This document shows positions 52,284 through 60,444 of a stretch of DNA of 64,000 nucleotides, piece by piece. The DNA lies in contig NZ_JAFMYV010000010.1 of the NCBI RefSeq assembly GCF_017353185.1, forward strand, positions 248,001 to 312,000. Reading direction: 5' to 3'. A program made the translations under genes and the position numbers. The stretch comes from Fibrella rubiginis (GTDB taxonomy: Bacteria; Bacteroidota; Bacteroidia; Cytophagales; Spirosomataceae). The notes beneath the pieces were generated by a model. The model saw only the letters and a program-made list of their open reading frames with translations, did not search any database and was not told where the DNA came from. How positions within the stretch are numbered: the first letter of the stretch is position 1; the number at the start of each line of letters is the position of its first letter.

Positions 52284-55200
52284 ATGAAGCCACTATTCAT
52301 TCCCTTATTGCTGCTACCAGCCTTAACGGTAGCTCAGCCTGCGGCCATGCAGCGCGATTTTCAGACGCCGCCTGCCGCCGCCCAGCCCCGCGTATGGTGG
52401 CACTGGATGAACGGCAACGTCACGAAAGACGGAATTCAAAAGGACCTTGAATGGATGAAACGGGTGGGCATTGGGGGCTTTCAGAATTTCGATGCCAGTT
52501 TGTTTACGCCTCAGGTGGTGCCTAAAAAGCTGGTGTTCATGACCCCCGACTGGAAAGACGCTTTCCGGTTTACCACCGAACTGGCCCAAAAGCTACAGCT
52601 CGAAATGGCCATTGCCGGGTCGCCGGGGTGGAGCGTAACGGGCGGGCCGTGGGTGCAGCCTCAGGATGCTATGAAGAAGTACGTCTGGACCGAAACAAGG
52701 GTAAAGGGCGGCACGGCATTCGCGGGTAAACTGCCTCAGCCACCGGCTACTACGGGTGCTTTTCAGCAAGTACCCATGCCCAGAACGAGTCTGCTGGGTG
52801 GGGCCGTGGGCGAACTGCCAACGTATTATCAGGATGCCGCCGTGATCGCGTACCGCCTGCCCAAAACCGATAAATTCCTGGCGCAGCTTACGCCCAAAAT
52901 CAGTTCGAGTGGCGGTGCGTTCAGCCTGAACGAACTGACAGATGGCGATTTGACCAACGCCCGTCTGTTGCCGCCCATGGCCGTGGGGCAGGACATGTGG
53001 ATACAGTATGAATTCGACAGTCCGCAAACCGTAAAGGCATTTTCGATAGCGGGAGCCAGCCATGTTGGTCTGGAAGAGTTCAACGGCGGGCCCAAAAACC
53101 GGGCCTTCAGCGTGAGCGACGATGGCGTTACGTTCCGGCAGGTAGCCACCATTCCGGGGAGCATTGTGGCGCAGAACACCATTCGTATTCCGCCCACAAC
53201 GGCCCGCTATTTCCGGGTCACGTTCAGGACGCTGCCCCCCGAAGTGAATGTGTTTGCGGCAATGGCGGGTATGAAAGCCGAACCCGGCAAGCCCCTGGGC
53301 GTTAATATAGCCGAACTGGTGTTGCACAGCACCGACCGCGTTGATCAATTTGAAGACAAAGCAGGCTTTAATCCCTGGAAAGAACAACCACTGGCAACGG
53401 GCGGCGAACCCGCAGAGGCCATCCCGACCGACGACGTCATTGATCTGTCGGCTAACCTGACTACCGATGGTACGTTGACGTGGACGCCCCCCGCCGGTGA
53501 CTGGGTGGTGCTGCGGCTGGGCTACTCGCTGACGGGGCGGCAGAACCATCCCGCCTCACCCGAAGCCACTGGTCTGGAGGTAGACAAGCTGGATAAGGTG
53601 GCGGTTAAAAAGTACATCGAGACGTACCTGGACATGTATAAAGAGGCCACCGGAGGCCAGATGGGGGCTAAGGGACTGCAATACATGATCCTGGACAGCT
53701 ACGAAGCGGGGCACATGACCTGGACGAAGGCCATGCCCGATGAGTTCATGAAACGGCGTGGCTATGACCTCAAGCGCTGGATTCCCGTGCTGACGGGCCG
53801 GGTGGTGCAAAGCGTCGACGCGAGCGAAAAATTCCTGTGGGACTTCCGCAAAACCATCGGCGAGCTGATCGCCGAAAACCATTACGACGTCATCGGCGAG
53901 GCCCTGCACGCGCGGGGCATGAAACGCTATACCGAGTCGCACGAGAACAAGCGAATTTACCTGGCCGACGGTATGGACGTAAAACGCCACGCCGATATTC
54001 CGATGTCGGCCATGTGGACGCCAGGTAGCCTGGCCGGGGGTAACGACGAAGAAGTGCGTAGCCGGGCCGACATTCGCGAGTCGGCGTCGGTGGCACATAT
54101 CTACGGGCAAAACCTGGTCGCCGCTGAGTCGATGACATCCATTGGCAACGCATTCAGTTTCCACCCGGAGAAACTCAAGCGCACCGCCGACCTGGAAATG
54201 GCGTCGGGCCTGAACCGGTTCGTAATCCACACGTCGGTGCATCAGCCACTCGACGACAAGAAACCCGGCTTCTCGCTGGGGCCCTTCGGGCAGTATTTCG
54301 GTCGGCAGGAAACCTGGGCCGAGCAGGCCAAACCCTGGATTGACTACCTGGGGCGCAGTTGCTATCTGCTGCAGCAGGGCAAGGCCGTGGTAGACGTGCT
54401 GTATTACTACGGCGAAAACCAGAACATCACCTCACTCTGCACCGAAAAGCTGCCCGCGGTTCCGGCCGGATACGAGTATGATTTTGTCAATGCAACCACC
54501 CTGCGCGACGAGTTGCGGGTTGCAAACGGCAAGATTGTAACTCCCAGCGGCCAGCAGTATAGCCTGTTGGTATTGGACCCCACCGCCCGGTATATGACCC
54601 TGCCGGTGTTGAAAAAAATCCGGGATATGGTGAAAGCGGGGGCTAAACTAGCCGGTACCCGCCCCGAACGGTCGCCCAGCCTGAGCGACAACGCCGCCGA
54701 GTTTACCGCCATTGCCGACGAAATATGGCGCAACCCGAACGTATCGGACAAGCCGATTGAGGCGCTGCTAACCGGCATGGGCATCAGCAAAGACGTGGTG
54801 GTCTCGAACAATCAGGCTGAGGTGCTCTACGTTCACCGCCAGGCCGACAGCGACATTTACTGGCTCAACAGCCGCAGCGACAGCACCAACTCGGCAGAAG
54901 TTAGTTTCCGGGTGGCGGGCCGAGTGCCACAGCTGTGGAACCCCCAGACGGGAAAGACCGAACGGGTGTCGTACCAGATCAAAGACGGGCGCACGATCAT
55001 ACCCCTGCGGTTTGCCCCCTGGGATGCGTATTTCATTGTTTTCGGCGACAAAACGACAGTGGCTTCCTACACTAAACCCGCCGTAACAGAGTCGATGGTT
55101 GCGCAGGTGGGTGGCAACTGGACCGTGACGTTCCAGGAGGGCCGGGGGGCACCCGCGCAAGCTTCGTTCAGTACCCTGGCGTCATTGTCGGACAATGCGG

Positions 55201-55595
55201 ACCCCGGCGTCAAGTATTTTTCGGGCACGGCGGCCTACACCAACACGTTTACGATGCCTCAGCTGACAAAAAACGGTACGTATATCCTCGATCTGGGCGC
55301 GGTCAAGAACCTGGCCGAGGTGATCGTTAACGGCAAAAATGAAGGTATCGTCTGGAAAAAACCATTCCGGGTAGACATTACAGACGCCCTGAAACCAGGC
55401 GCCAATACCGTGCAAATCAGGGTGACAAACCTGTGGGTAAACCGGCTGATTGGCGATGCCCAACCCGAACGCGAGACCGCCGGCGCCACAAGCAAGATCA
55501 CGTTTACTACCATGCCGTTTTATCAGGCCAATGCACCGCTGCTGCCCTCTGGTTTGCTGGGACCTGTGCGGGTATTGGCACAAAAGGGGCAATAG
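52284..55595 (+). CDS. Glycoside hydrolase family 106-like (alpha-L-rhamnosidase)
   Basis: 1103-aa secreted multidomain enzyme; signal peptide about 1-17. The N-terminal block WWHWMNGNVTKDGIQKDLEWMKRVGIGGFQNFDA (about 38-71) is the hallmark of GH106-type alpha-L-rhamnosidases, and beta-sandwich modules follow (discoidin-like near 210-310 and a C-terminal GH2-type sugar-binding domain, about 960-1090). Likely removes terminal rhamnose from plant polysaccharides or rhamnosyl glycosides. First gene of the 52-64 kb cluster and preceded by the predicted AraC operator. Confidence 0.88.
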   Translation: MKPLFIPLLLLPALTVAQPAAMQRDFQTPPAAAQPRVWWHWMNGNVTKDGIQKDLEWMKRVGIGGFQNFDASLFTPQVVPKKLVFMTPDWKDAFRFTTELAQKLQLEMAIAGSPGWSVTGGPWVQPQDAMKKYVWTETRVKGGTAFAGKLPQPPATTGAFQQVPMPRTSLLGGAVGELPTYYQDAAVIAYRLPKTDKFLAQLTPKISSSGGAFSLNELTDGDLTNARLLPPMAVGQDMWIQYEFDSPQTVKAFSIAGASHVGLEEFNGGPKNRAFSVSDDGVTFRQVATIPGSIVAQNTIRIPPTTARYFRVTFRTLPPEVNVFAAMAGMKAEPGKPLGVNIAELVLHSTDRVDQFEDKAGFNPWKEQPLATGGEPAEAIPTDDVIDLSANLTTDGTLTWTPPAGDWVVLRLGYSLTGRQNHPASPEATGLEVDKLDKVAVKKYIETYLDMYKEATGGQMGAKGLQYMILDSYEAGHMTWTKAMPDEFMKRRGYDLKRWIPVLTGRVVQSVDASEKFLWDFRKTIGELIAENHYDVIGEALHARGMKRYTESHENKRIYLADGMDVKRHADIPMSAMWTPGSLAGGNDEEVRSRADIRESASVAHIYGQNLVAAESMTSIGNAFSFHPEKLKRTADLEMASGLNRFVIHTSVHQPLDDKKPGFSLGPFGQYFGRQETWAEQAKPWIDYLGRSCYLLQQGKAVVDVLYYYGENQNITSLCTEKLPAVPAGYEYDFVNATTLRDELRVANGKIVTPSGQQYSLLVLDPTARYMTLPVLKKIRDMVKAGAKLAGTRPERSPSLSDNAAEFTAIADEIWRNPNVSDKPIEALLTGMGISKDVVVSNNQAEVLYVHRQADSDIYWLNSRSDSTNSAEVSFRVAGRVPQLWNPQTGKTERVSYQIKDGRTIIPLRFAPWDAYFIVFGDKTTVASYTKPAVTESMVAQVGGNWTVTFQEGRGAPAQASFSTLASLSDNADPGVKYFSGTAAYTNTFTMPQLTKNGTYILDLGAVKNLAEVIVNGKNEGIVWKKPFRVDITDALKPGANTVQIRVTNLWVNRLIGDAQPERETAGATSKITFTTMPFYQANAPLLPSGLLGPVRVLAQKGQ

Positions 55596-55786
55596 GTTAA
55601 AGAAATGCCTGATTGAGCGTGTGCCCGTTGAGCAACAGGCCGCCCTTGGTACATCCGAACAGCAACAACATCCGCCTGCCTGGTGCTACCAGACCCCCGG
55701 TGTTTTTGTGGGCGTCGTTGGTCATGGCAGGCGTTGGGTTGTACAGCCCAGCTTCAGGCATCACTTGTCTATCAATGGAATCGCGC

Positions 55787-56530
55787 ATGGTATTAGCCAG
55801 AAAAATAGCGCTCGTTACGGGTGGCGCCGGCGGCATCGGCTCGGCCATTTGCCAACAGTTGGCCACGGCAGGTGCATCGGTGGTCATCACCTATAATAGT
55901 GATGCAGACAAAGCCCGGCGGCTTCTGAAGACGCTGCCCGGCAACGGTCATTCGACGTACCCAGCCTCTGTCACTAACCCCGATCAGTTAACGGCTCTGA
56001 CTCAGTTTTTGACTGACACGTACGGGCGGCTCGACATTCTGGTCAACAACGCGGGCATCACCACGCCCGTGCCGCACGACGATCTCGACGCCTTGACCGA
56101 CGAGTGGATTGACCGTATCTTTCAAACCAACTGGCGCGGTGCCTTTGCCATGATTCGGGCGTGTAAATCATTACTAATGCGTGATGCTGGTGGTCTGGTG
56201 GTCAACATATCGTCGGTGGCGGGGCAAACGGGCATCGGTAGCAACGTGGCCTATTGCGCGTCTAAAGCGGCGATGGATTCCATGACCCGGTCGCTGGCGC
56301 GGTCGTTGGCACCGGCCGTTCGGGTGGTGTCGGTGTCGCCGGGCTGGGTATTGGGCGATTACGCTCGTCAGTTCGACCCGGCTTATATTCAGGCACAGAC
56401 CGACCTAACTCCCATGGGCCGCCTCGCCACACCCGACGACGTGGCGAACGCAGTGCTGGCCCTGGCCACTACGCTCACCTTTACTACCGGCAGCATCATT
56501 CCTGTTGACGGCGGAAGAAAACTATCCTGA
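55787..56530 (+). CDS. SDR family oxidoreductase
   Basis: 247-aa classical SDR. TGGAGGIG cofactor loop (about 10-17), NNAG (about 84-87), catalytic ISSVAG Ser (about 136) and YCASK (about 149-153). ATG at 55787 gives the normal length; the frame is open about 170 bp upstream but that part looks non-coding. An NSDADKA stretch at the end of the second strand may favour NADP(H). Located between GH106 and the AraC gene, probably part of the same catabolic unit. Confidence 0.88.
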   Translation: MVLARKIALVTGGAGGIGSAICQQLATAGASVVITYNSDADKARRLLKTLPGNGHSTYPASVTNPDQLTALTQFLTDTYGRLDILVNNAGITTPVPHDDLDALTDEWIDRIFQTNWRGAFAMIRACKSLLMRDAGGLVVNISSVAGQTGIGSNVAYCASKAAMDSMTRSLARSLAPAVRVVSVSPGWVLGDYARQFDPAYIQAQTDLTPMGRLATPDDVANAVLALATTLTFTTGSIIPVDGGRKLS

Positions 56531-56537
56531 CTCGTGC

Positions 56538-56616
56538 TGATAGAACGCTGATGGTTATGATTTTTATGATAAGATCATAATCCATCATAAAAATCATAAC
56601 CATCAGCGTTCTATCA
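56538..56616. repeat. Palindrome IR15
   Basis: Perfect 33-bp arms (56538-56570, 56584-56616) with a 13-nt loop. AT-rich, built on TTATGAT words; no TTGCT-CGC core. Ends 14 bp before the AraC start. Confidence 0.9.
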
Positions 56617-56630
56617 ACCCAACATCCCAC

Positions 56631-57533
56631 ATGATCAAGACCCTGCGCCCGGCTGAACTGAACGAACACCATTTTCGGTCGTCCGGATGGCAGGTGGAGC
56701 GTACGGCCGTGCACGACCTGTTTCACATCAACCGCATCGAAGCAATCCGGGAAAAGCTTGAATTCCCGATTCTGCCCCACCGCAAAACGCTCTTCGATTT
56801 TCTGCTGCTGACCCAGGGGCAATCGAGGCGGAGCAAAGGGTTAAACGACTATCAGTTTGAGGCTAATACGCTATTTTTTCTGCCTGCCTACCAGATTTCA
56901 ACCCACGAATGGATGAGCGAAGACGCGCGGGGCTTCTTTTGCCACTTCGATTGGGGCCTGATCGAGCAGGTGTTTCCGCATAGCCGGCTGTTTGACGAGT
57001 GCTTATTTCTACAGCCCGAAGGTAACCCGCTGGTATCGATCGAGGCGGCTTCAGTGCCCTCTCTGATCTACCTGCTGGAACGGCTCGAACAGGAGTACGC
57101 CCGGCCCAGCGGGGCTGATCTGTCTGTCATTGCGGTTTACCTGACGGCCTTCTTTGCCGAACTGAAACAGATGAAACAGGCATCGGTGGCCGTTGCCCGT
57201 AATGCAGCGTACCGTATCATGCAGGCCTACAAAAATGCCCTCTCGCAGCATATCTATAAACGACAGCACATTACCGACTATGCCGAACTGCTGTCGGTGA
57301 CGCCCGACCACCTGAACAAGTGTGTACGAACCACAACGGGCAAGTCGGCACAGGACCTGCTCATGGAAATGCTGCTGCTGGAGGCCAAGGTGCTGCTTTC
57401 CCAAACCCAGCTGTCTATTGGCGACATCGCCTACAAACTGACCGAAAAAACGCCGAGCGATTTCAGCCGCTTTTTCAAAGCGAAAACGGGCCTTACCCCA
57501 AAACAGTATAAACAGCTGACCGCCGCCAGGTAA
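56631..57533 (+). CDS. AraC-family transcriptional regulator
   Basis: 300-aa regulator with an N-terminal cupin-like sensing domain (about 10-150) and a C-terminal double helix-turn-helix (about 195-297). The first HTH includes HITDYAELLSVTPDHLNKCVRTTTG and the second SIGDIAYKLTEKTPSDFSRFFKAKTGLTPKQYKQL. Candidate binding sites with the right 21-bp half-site spacing stand before GH106 (52123) and the dioxygenase (57575), so it probably activates those genes in response to a sugar or aromatic ligand. Confidence 0.93.
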   Translation: MIKTLRPAELNEHHFRSSGWQVERTAVHDLFHINRIEAIREKLEFPILPHRKTLFDFLLLTQGQSRRSKGLNDYQFEANTLFFLPAYQISTHEWMSEDARGFFCHFDWGLIEQVFPHSRLFDECLFLQPEGNPLVSIEAASVPSLIYLLERLEQEYARPSGADLSVIAVYLTAFFAELKQMKQASVAVARNAAYRIMQAYKNALSQHIYKRQHITDYAELLSVTPDHLNKCVRTTTGKSAQDLLMEMLLLEAKVLLSQTQLSIGDIAYKLTEKTPSDFSRFFKAKTGLTPKQYKQLTAAR

Positions 57534-57574
57534 CAGCAGATAGGCTGGTTTTGACCGCTGTTCGGGAGTAAATG

Positions 57575-57608
57575 GCCGGATTATGCATAATTTTGGCCGC
57601 TTTTAGCC
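57575..57608 (+). promoter_or_regulatory. Predicted AraC-type operator, dioxygenase promoter
   Basis: 34-nt motif matching 52123-52156 at 27 positions, with half-sites beginning GCCGGATT and GCCGCTTT at 57575 and 57596 (21 bp apart). A TAGATTTG box resembling the Bacteroidota -7 element follows, and the dioxygenase start is 64 bp from the motif. Confidence 0.72.
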
Positions 57609-57671
57609 TAAAACCTGGTTGGGGTACGACATTAGATTTGCACTATAAATTAGTCAAATAATCGTACGTAT

Positions 57672-58667
57672 ATGGCCAGGAATCCCCACTACCTGTCGCA
57701 GCTTGCCCACATCGAAATTTATTCGCCCGACGTGGACAAATCGGTTCAGTTTCTCCGCGACGTGGTGGGGCTGGACGAAACCGGGCGTGACGAACAGTCT
57801 GTTTATTTTCGCGCCTGGGGCGACTATTTTCACCATACGCTGAAAGTGACGTACCGCGAAACAGGTGGCCTGGCCCACCTGGGCTGGCGGGCCGACAGCC
57901 CCGAAGCCCTCGATGACTGTGTAGCTTACCTGGAGTCTATCGGAGCCGGTTTGGGCTGGGTCGACGGTGATCTGGGGCATGGGCGCGCCTACCGGTTTCT
58001 ATCGCCCGACGGGCACACGCACGAGGTGTTCTGGGAGGTGGTCTGGCTGCGCGAAACGGGCGAGAAGGGCAGTATCTATGCCGACCGCTACGCCAGCAAC
58101 CGGCGCATCGGTGTGAACCCCCGCCGGTTCGACCATATCACGTATATGGTGGCCAAATTCCAGTACGGCAAGGAAAAGGCCTTCTGGCAGGGCATGGGCC
58201 TCAAAAACCCCGACGAAGTACGTATCTCCGACGAAATTCCGCCCGTAGGTGGCCTGTGGACCATTGGCAACCTCTCGCACGACATCGCTGTTTTCACCGA
58301 CCCCACCATCGACGGGCCGGGGCAGGGCGTATTTAACCACATCGCCTTCAACTTCGACAGCCGCGAGGAGGTGCTGCTGGCCCTCGATTATTTCACCGAA
58401 AAGGGGTTCAAAAGCGTGATGGGGGCACCCACCCGCCACAAGGCCGATGAGGGGTTTTTCATCTACATCACCGACCCCGGCAGCGGTATTCTGTTTGAGT
58501 TCTACGCCTGTGCCCGGCTCATCTTCGCCCCCGACCACGGCCCGGATCTCCATTACCTCAAAGACAACCCCAACGACGCCTGGGGCACGGCCAACCCCTT
58601 CGCCGAAATGGGCAAAGGCAAAGCACTCGGCCTCACCGATGGCGTGGTAAAACCAGTTGACATATGA
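57672..58667 (+). CDS. Extradiol ring-cleavage dioxygenase (catechol 2,3-dioxygenase-like)
   Basis: 331-aa type I extradiol dioxygenase with two VOC modules. Fe(II) ligands fit His in NHIAFNFD (about 227) and Glu in LFEFYACARL (about 277), with the second-domain first His in RRFDHITYMV (about 154). It should open a catechol ring next to the hydroxyls. The predicted AraC operator precedes it and an alpha/beta hydrolase follows, a typical meta-cleavage order. Substrate unknown. Confidence 0.88.
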   Translation: MARNPHYLSQLAHIEIYSPDVDKSVQFLRDVVGLDETGRDEQSVYFRAWGDYFHHTLKVTYRETGGLAHLGWRADSPEALDDCVAYLESIGAGLGWVDGDLGHGRAYRFLSPDGHTHEVFWEVVWLRETGEKGSIYADRYASNRRIGVNPRRFDHITYMVAKFQYGKEKAFWQGMGLKNPDEVRISDEIPPVGGLWTIGNLSHDIAVFTDPTIDGPGQGVFNHIAFNFDSREEVLLALDYFTEKGFKSVMGAPTRHKADEGFFIYITDPGSGILFEFYACARLIFAPDHGPDLHYLKDNPNDAWGTANPFAEMGKGKALGLTDGVVKPVDI

Positions 58668-58668
58668 T

Positions 58669-59212
58669 GATTTCGGATTGGGGATTGCGGATTTTGCTGA
58701 CGCCGGTCTGCCAGTGCAGTCACCATGCTCCGACGAAATGAACAATCCAAAATCCTCACGACTCCGAAGGAACTGCAAGACCGCTTGAAATCATATGCCA
58801 TTGACATTGTCCGTTTTGCGGAAGGCTTACCTGAATCGCCGGGGTTTAGAACTGTACGTAATCAAATTGTTTGCTGTGGACCATCTTCGGCGGCAAACTA
58901 TCGGGCCGCTTGTCGCGGCAAATTACCCGCTGATTTCAAACATAAGTTAGAAATTGTGGAAGAAGAACTGGACGAAACAATGTTCTGGCTGGAATTTACA
59001 GTGGGTCTTGATGAAACGAAACGTACCAGCGTCGGCCCGTTATGGAAGGAAGGCAACGAACTACTGTCAATCATTATCGGATCAATTAATGCAACAAAAA
59101 GAAAACTTAAATGATCAAAGATTTCGGATTGGCTGACGCCAGTCCGCCGGTGCGGCCACTCTGCTCCAGCGTCAGCAACAATCCAAAATCCGCAATCCCC
59201 AATCCGAAATCA
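58669..59212. mobile_element. IVP-carrying heptad-palindrome element
   Basis: A four-helix-bundle gene enclosed by palindromic arms. The outer arms are a perfect 27-bp inverted repeat (58669-58695 and 59186-59212), extended by GCTGACGC/GCGTCAGC. The arm words are CGGATTG, GGGATTG, CGGATTT. The left flank (58669-58735) is also partly repeated directly at 59120-59168, so each side looks like a copy of one hairpin. The right arm also supplies the sequence just before the hydrolase start. No target-site duplication was identified. Confidence 0.75.
58725..59114 (+). CDS. Four-helix-bundle protein, 23S rRNA IVP/S23 family
   Basis: 129-aa protein matching the four-helix-bundle family known from 23S rRNA intervening sequences. 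Family motifs: helix 1 KSYAIDIVRFAEGLP (about 23-37), RTVRNQIVCCGPSSAANYRAACRGK (about 41-65), DFKHKLEIVEEELDETMFWLEF (about 70-91) and a C-terminal helix (about 108-125). The first residues (LRRNEQSKIL) are encoded by hairpin sequence. Molecular function is unknown; relatives include the DGR accessory protein Avd, which binds nucleic acid. It lies in a protein-coding neighbourhood, not in rRNA. Confidence 0.85.
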   Translation: MLRRNEQSKILTTPKELQDRLKSYAIDIVRFAEGLPESPGFRTVRNQIVCCGPSSAANYRAACRGKLPADFKHKLEIVEEELDETMFWLEFTVGLDETKRTSVGPLWKEGNELLSIIIGSINATKRKLK

Positions 59213-59215
59213 AAA

Positions 59216-60328
59216 ATGTGGCATTATTTTCCGGGGCAGTATATGCCCTCGTATCAGGTTAACCGGGCGTTGACGCAGGCGCATTATGGCGGTGGCGAAT
59301 TTGCCGAATGCCTGGAAGTGGCTAGTCAGATTACACCCGGTGATAACGAGAGTTTTCACGCCGCCTGGGTCAGCATGGGCAATAAGGTATTTGCCATCGG
59401 CGAAACGGCCCTGGCCAACGGCAACCCCATCACGGCCCGGCGGTCTATGTTGCGCGCATTCAACTACCTCCGTACGGCCGAGTTCTTCCTGAAGCCCAGC
59501 GACCCCCGCAAAATGCCAACGTACCTGAAGGCACGGGAGGCGTTTCTGCAGGCCATTGCCCAGTTCGACCAAAAGCCTGTTCAAGTACAGGTTCCGTTTG
59601 AAGATTCTTTCCTGCCCGGTTACCTGTTTGCCCCCGCGGGCATTCAGCACCCGCCGCTGATGATCATGTTCGGTGGGCTTGACAGCCTGGCCGAGGAGCT
59701 TTACTTCGGCATCTCGCAGCACCTCAACGAACGGGGCATTGCCCTGCTGGCGATGGATGGCCCCGGACAAGGCTATGCCCTGCGCGTCAACCACATCCTG
59801 ACGCGCTACGATTTTAACGTGGCCGGTACGGCGGTGCTGGACTGGGCCATCAATAACCTGGGTGACCACGTCGATACCACCCGGATCGGCATCGGTGCGG
59901 TGTCGATGGGGGGCTACATGGCGGCGCGTTGCGCAGCCTTCGAGCCTCGGTTTAAGGTATGCATGGTGTTTGGCGCGGTATGGAGCTATTACGACATCTG
60001 GAAAAACCGCCCCGACACCCACCCGCTGGCCGAAATTGTGCAACACATCGTGGGGGCCGACAACATGGCCGATGCCCGCGAACGGCTCAAGCAATTTGCC
60101 CTCGATGACGTGGCCGGCCAAATTTCGATGCCGACGTACATCCTTCACGGAGAAGACGACCGGCAGAATTTTGTTGAAAACGCCTACAAGCTGGACGCCG
60201 CCCTGACTTGCGAACACGTGCTGGAAGTTGTCCCGAAAGAGGAAAGCGGCTCGGCGCACTGCCAGATCGACGACTTCACGAAGACATTCAACATGTATGA
60301 CTGGATTGCTAAAAAGCTAAACTCGTAA
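59216..60328 (+). CDS. Alpha/beta hydrolase (FrsA/DHPON-hydrolase-like)
   Basis: 370-aa alpha/beta hydrolase with a long N-terminal helical cap (about 1-125). The nucleophile Ser is in GIGAVSMGGYMAA (about 224), the acid in ILHGEDDRQN (about 311), and the His near GSAHCQIDD (about 345). The cap-plus-core layout matches C-C bond hydrolases such as 2,6-dihydroxypseudooxynicotine hydrolase and the FrsA group. Following an extradiol dioxygenase, it could cleave the ring-fission product. ATG at 59216 follows directly on the hairpin arm. Confidence 0.86.
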   Translation: MWHYFPGQYMPSYQVNRALTQAHYGGGEFAECLEVASQITPGDNESFHAAWVSMGNKVFAIGETALANGNPITARRSMLRAFNYLRTAEFFLKPSDPRKMPTYLKAREAFLQAIAQFDQKPVQVQVPFEDSFLPGYLFAPAGIQHPPLMIMFGGLDSLAEELYFGISQHLNERGIALLAMDGPGQGYALRVNHILTRYDFNVAGTAVLDWAINNLGDHVDTTRIGIGAVSMGGYMAARCAAFEPRFKVCMVFGAVWSYYDIWKNRPDTHPLAEIVQHIVGADNMADARERLKQFALDDVAGQISMPTYILHGEDDRQNFVENAYKLDAALTCEHVLEVVPKEESGSAHCQIDDFTKTFNMYDWIAKKLNS

Positions 60329-60333
60329 CTGGC

Positions 60334-60430
60334 TGATGGGCCGCTGATTGTTATGATCCTTATGATCTAAAATGATCTCTTTTTAAAAATCATAGTACAT
60401 CATAAAAATCATAAAGATCTGCGGCCCATC
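60334..60430. repeat. Palindrome IR16, imperfect
   Basis: Imperfect arms (60334-60365, 60399-60430) with GATGGGCCGC at the ends and TTATGATCC-type 9-mers inside, like IR15. Separates the hydrolase and GH3 genes. Confidence 0.75.
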
Positions 60431-60444
60431 CACATCGACATAAA

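Noticed and set aside
52593..54242. Two minus-strand frames of 318 and 228 codons opposite GH106
   Set aside because: Antisense frames with unlikely Arg/His/Gly-rich composition; the plus-strand GH106 protein is convincing throughout.
58725..59114. Diversity-generating retroelement accessory gene (avd)
   Set aside because: The fold family is shared, but no reverse transcriptase, template repeat or variable repeat is nearby.
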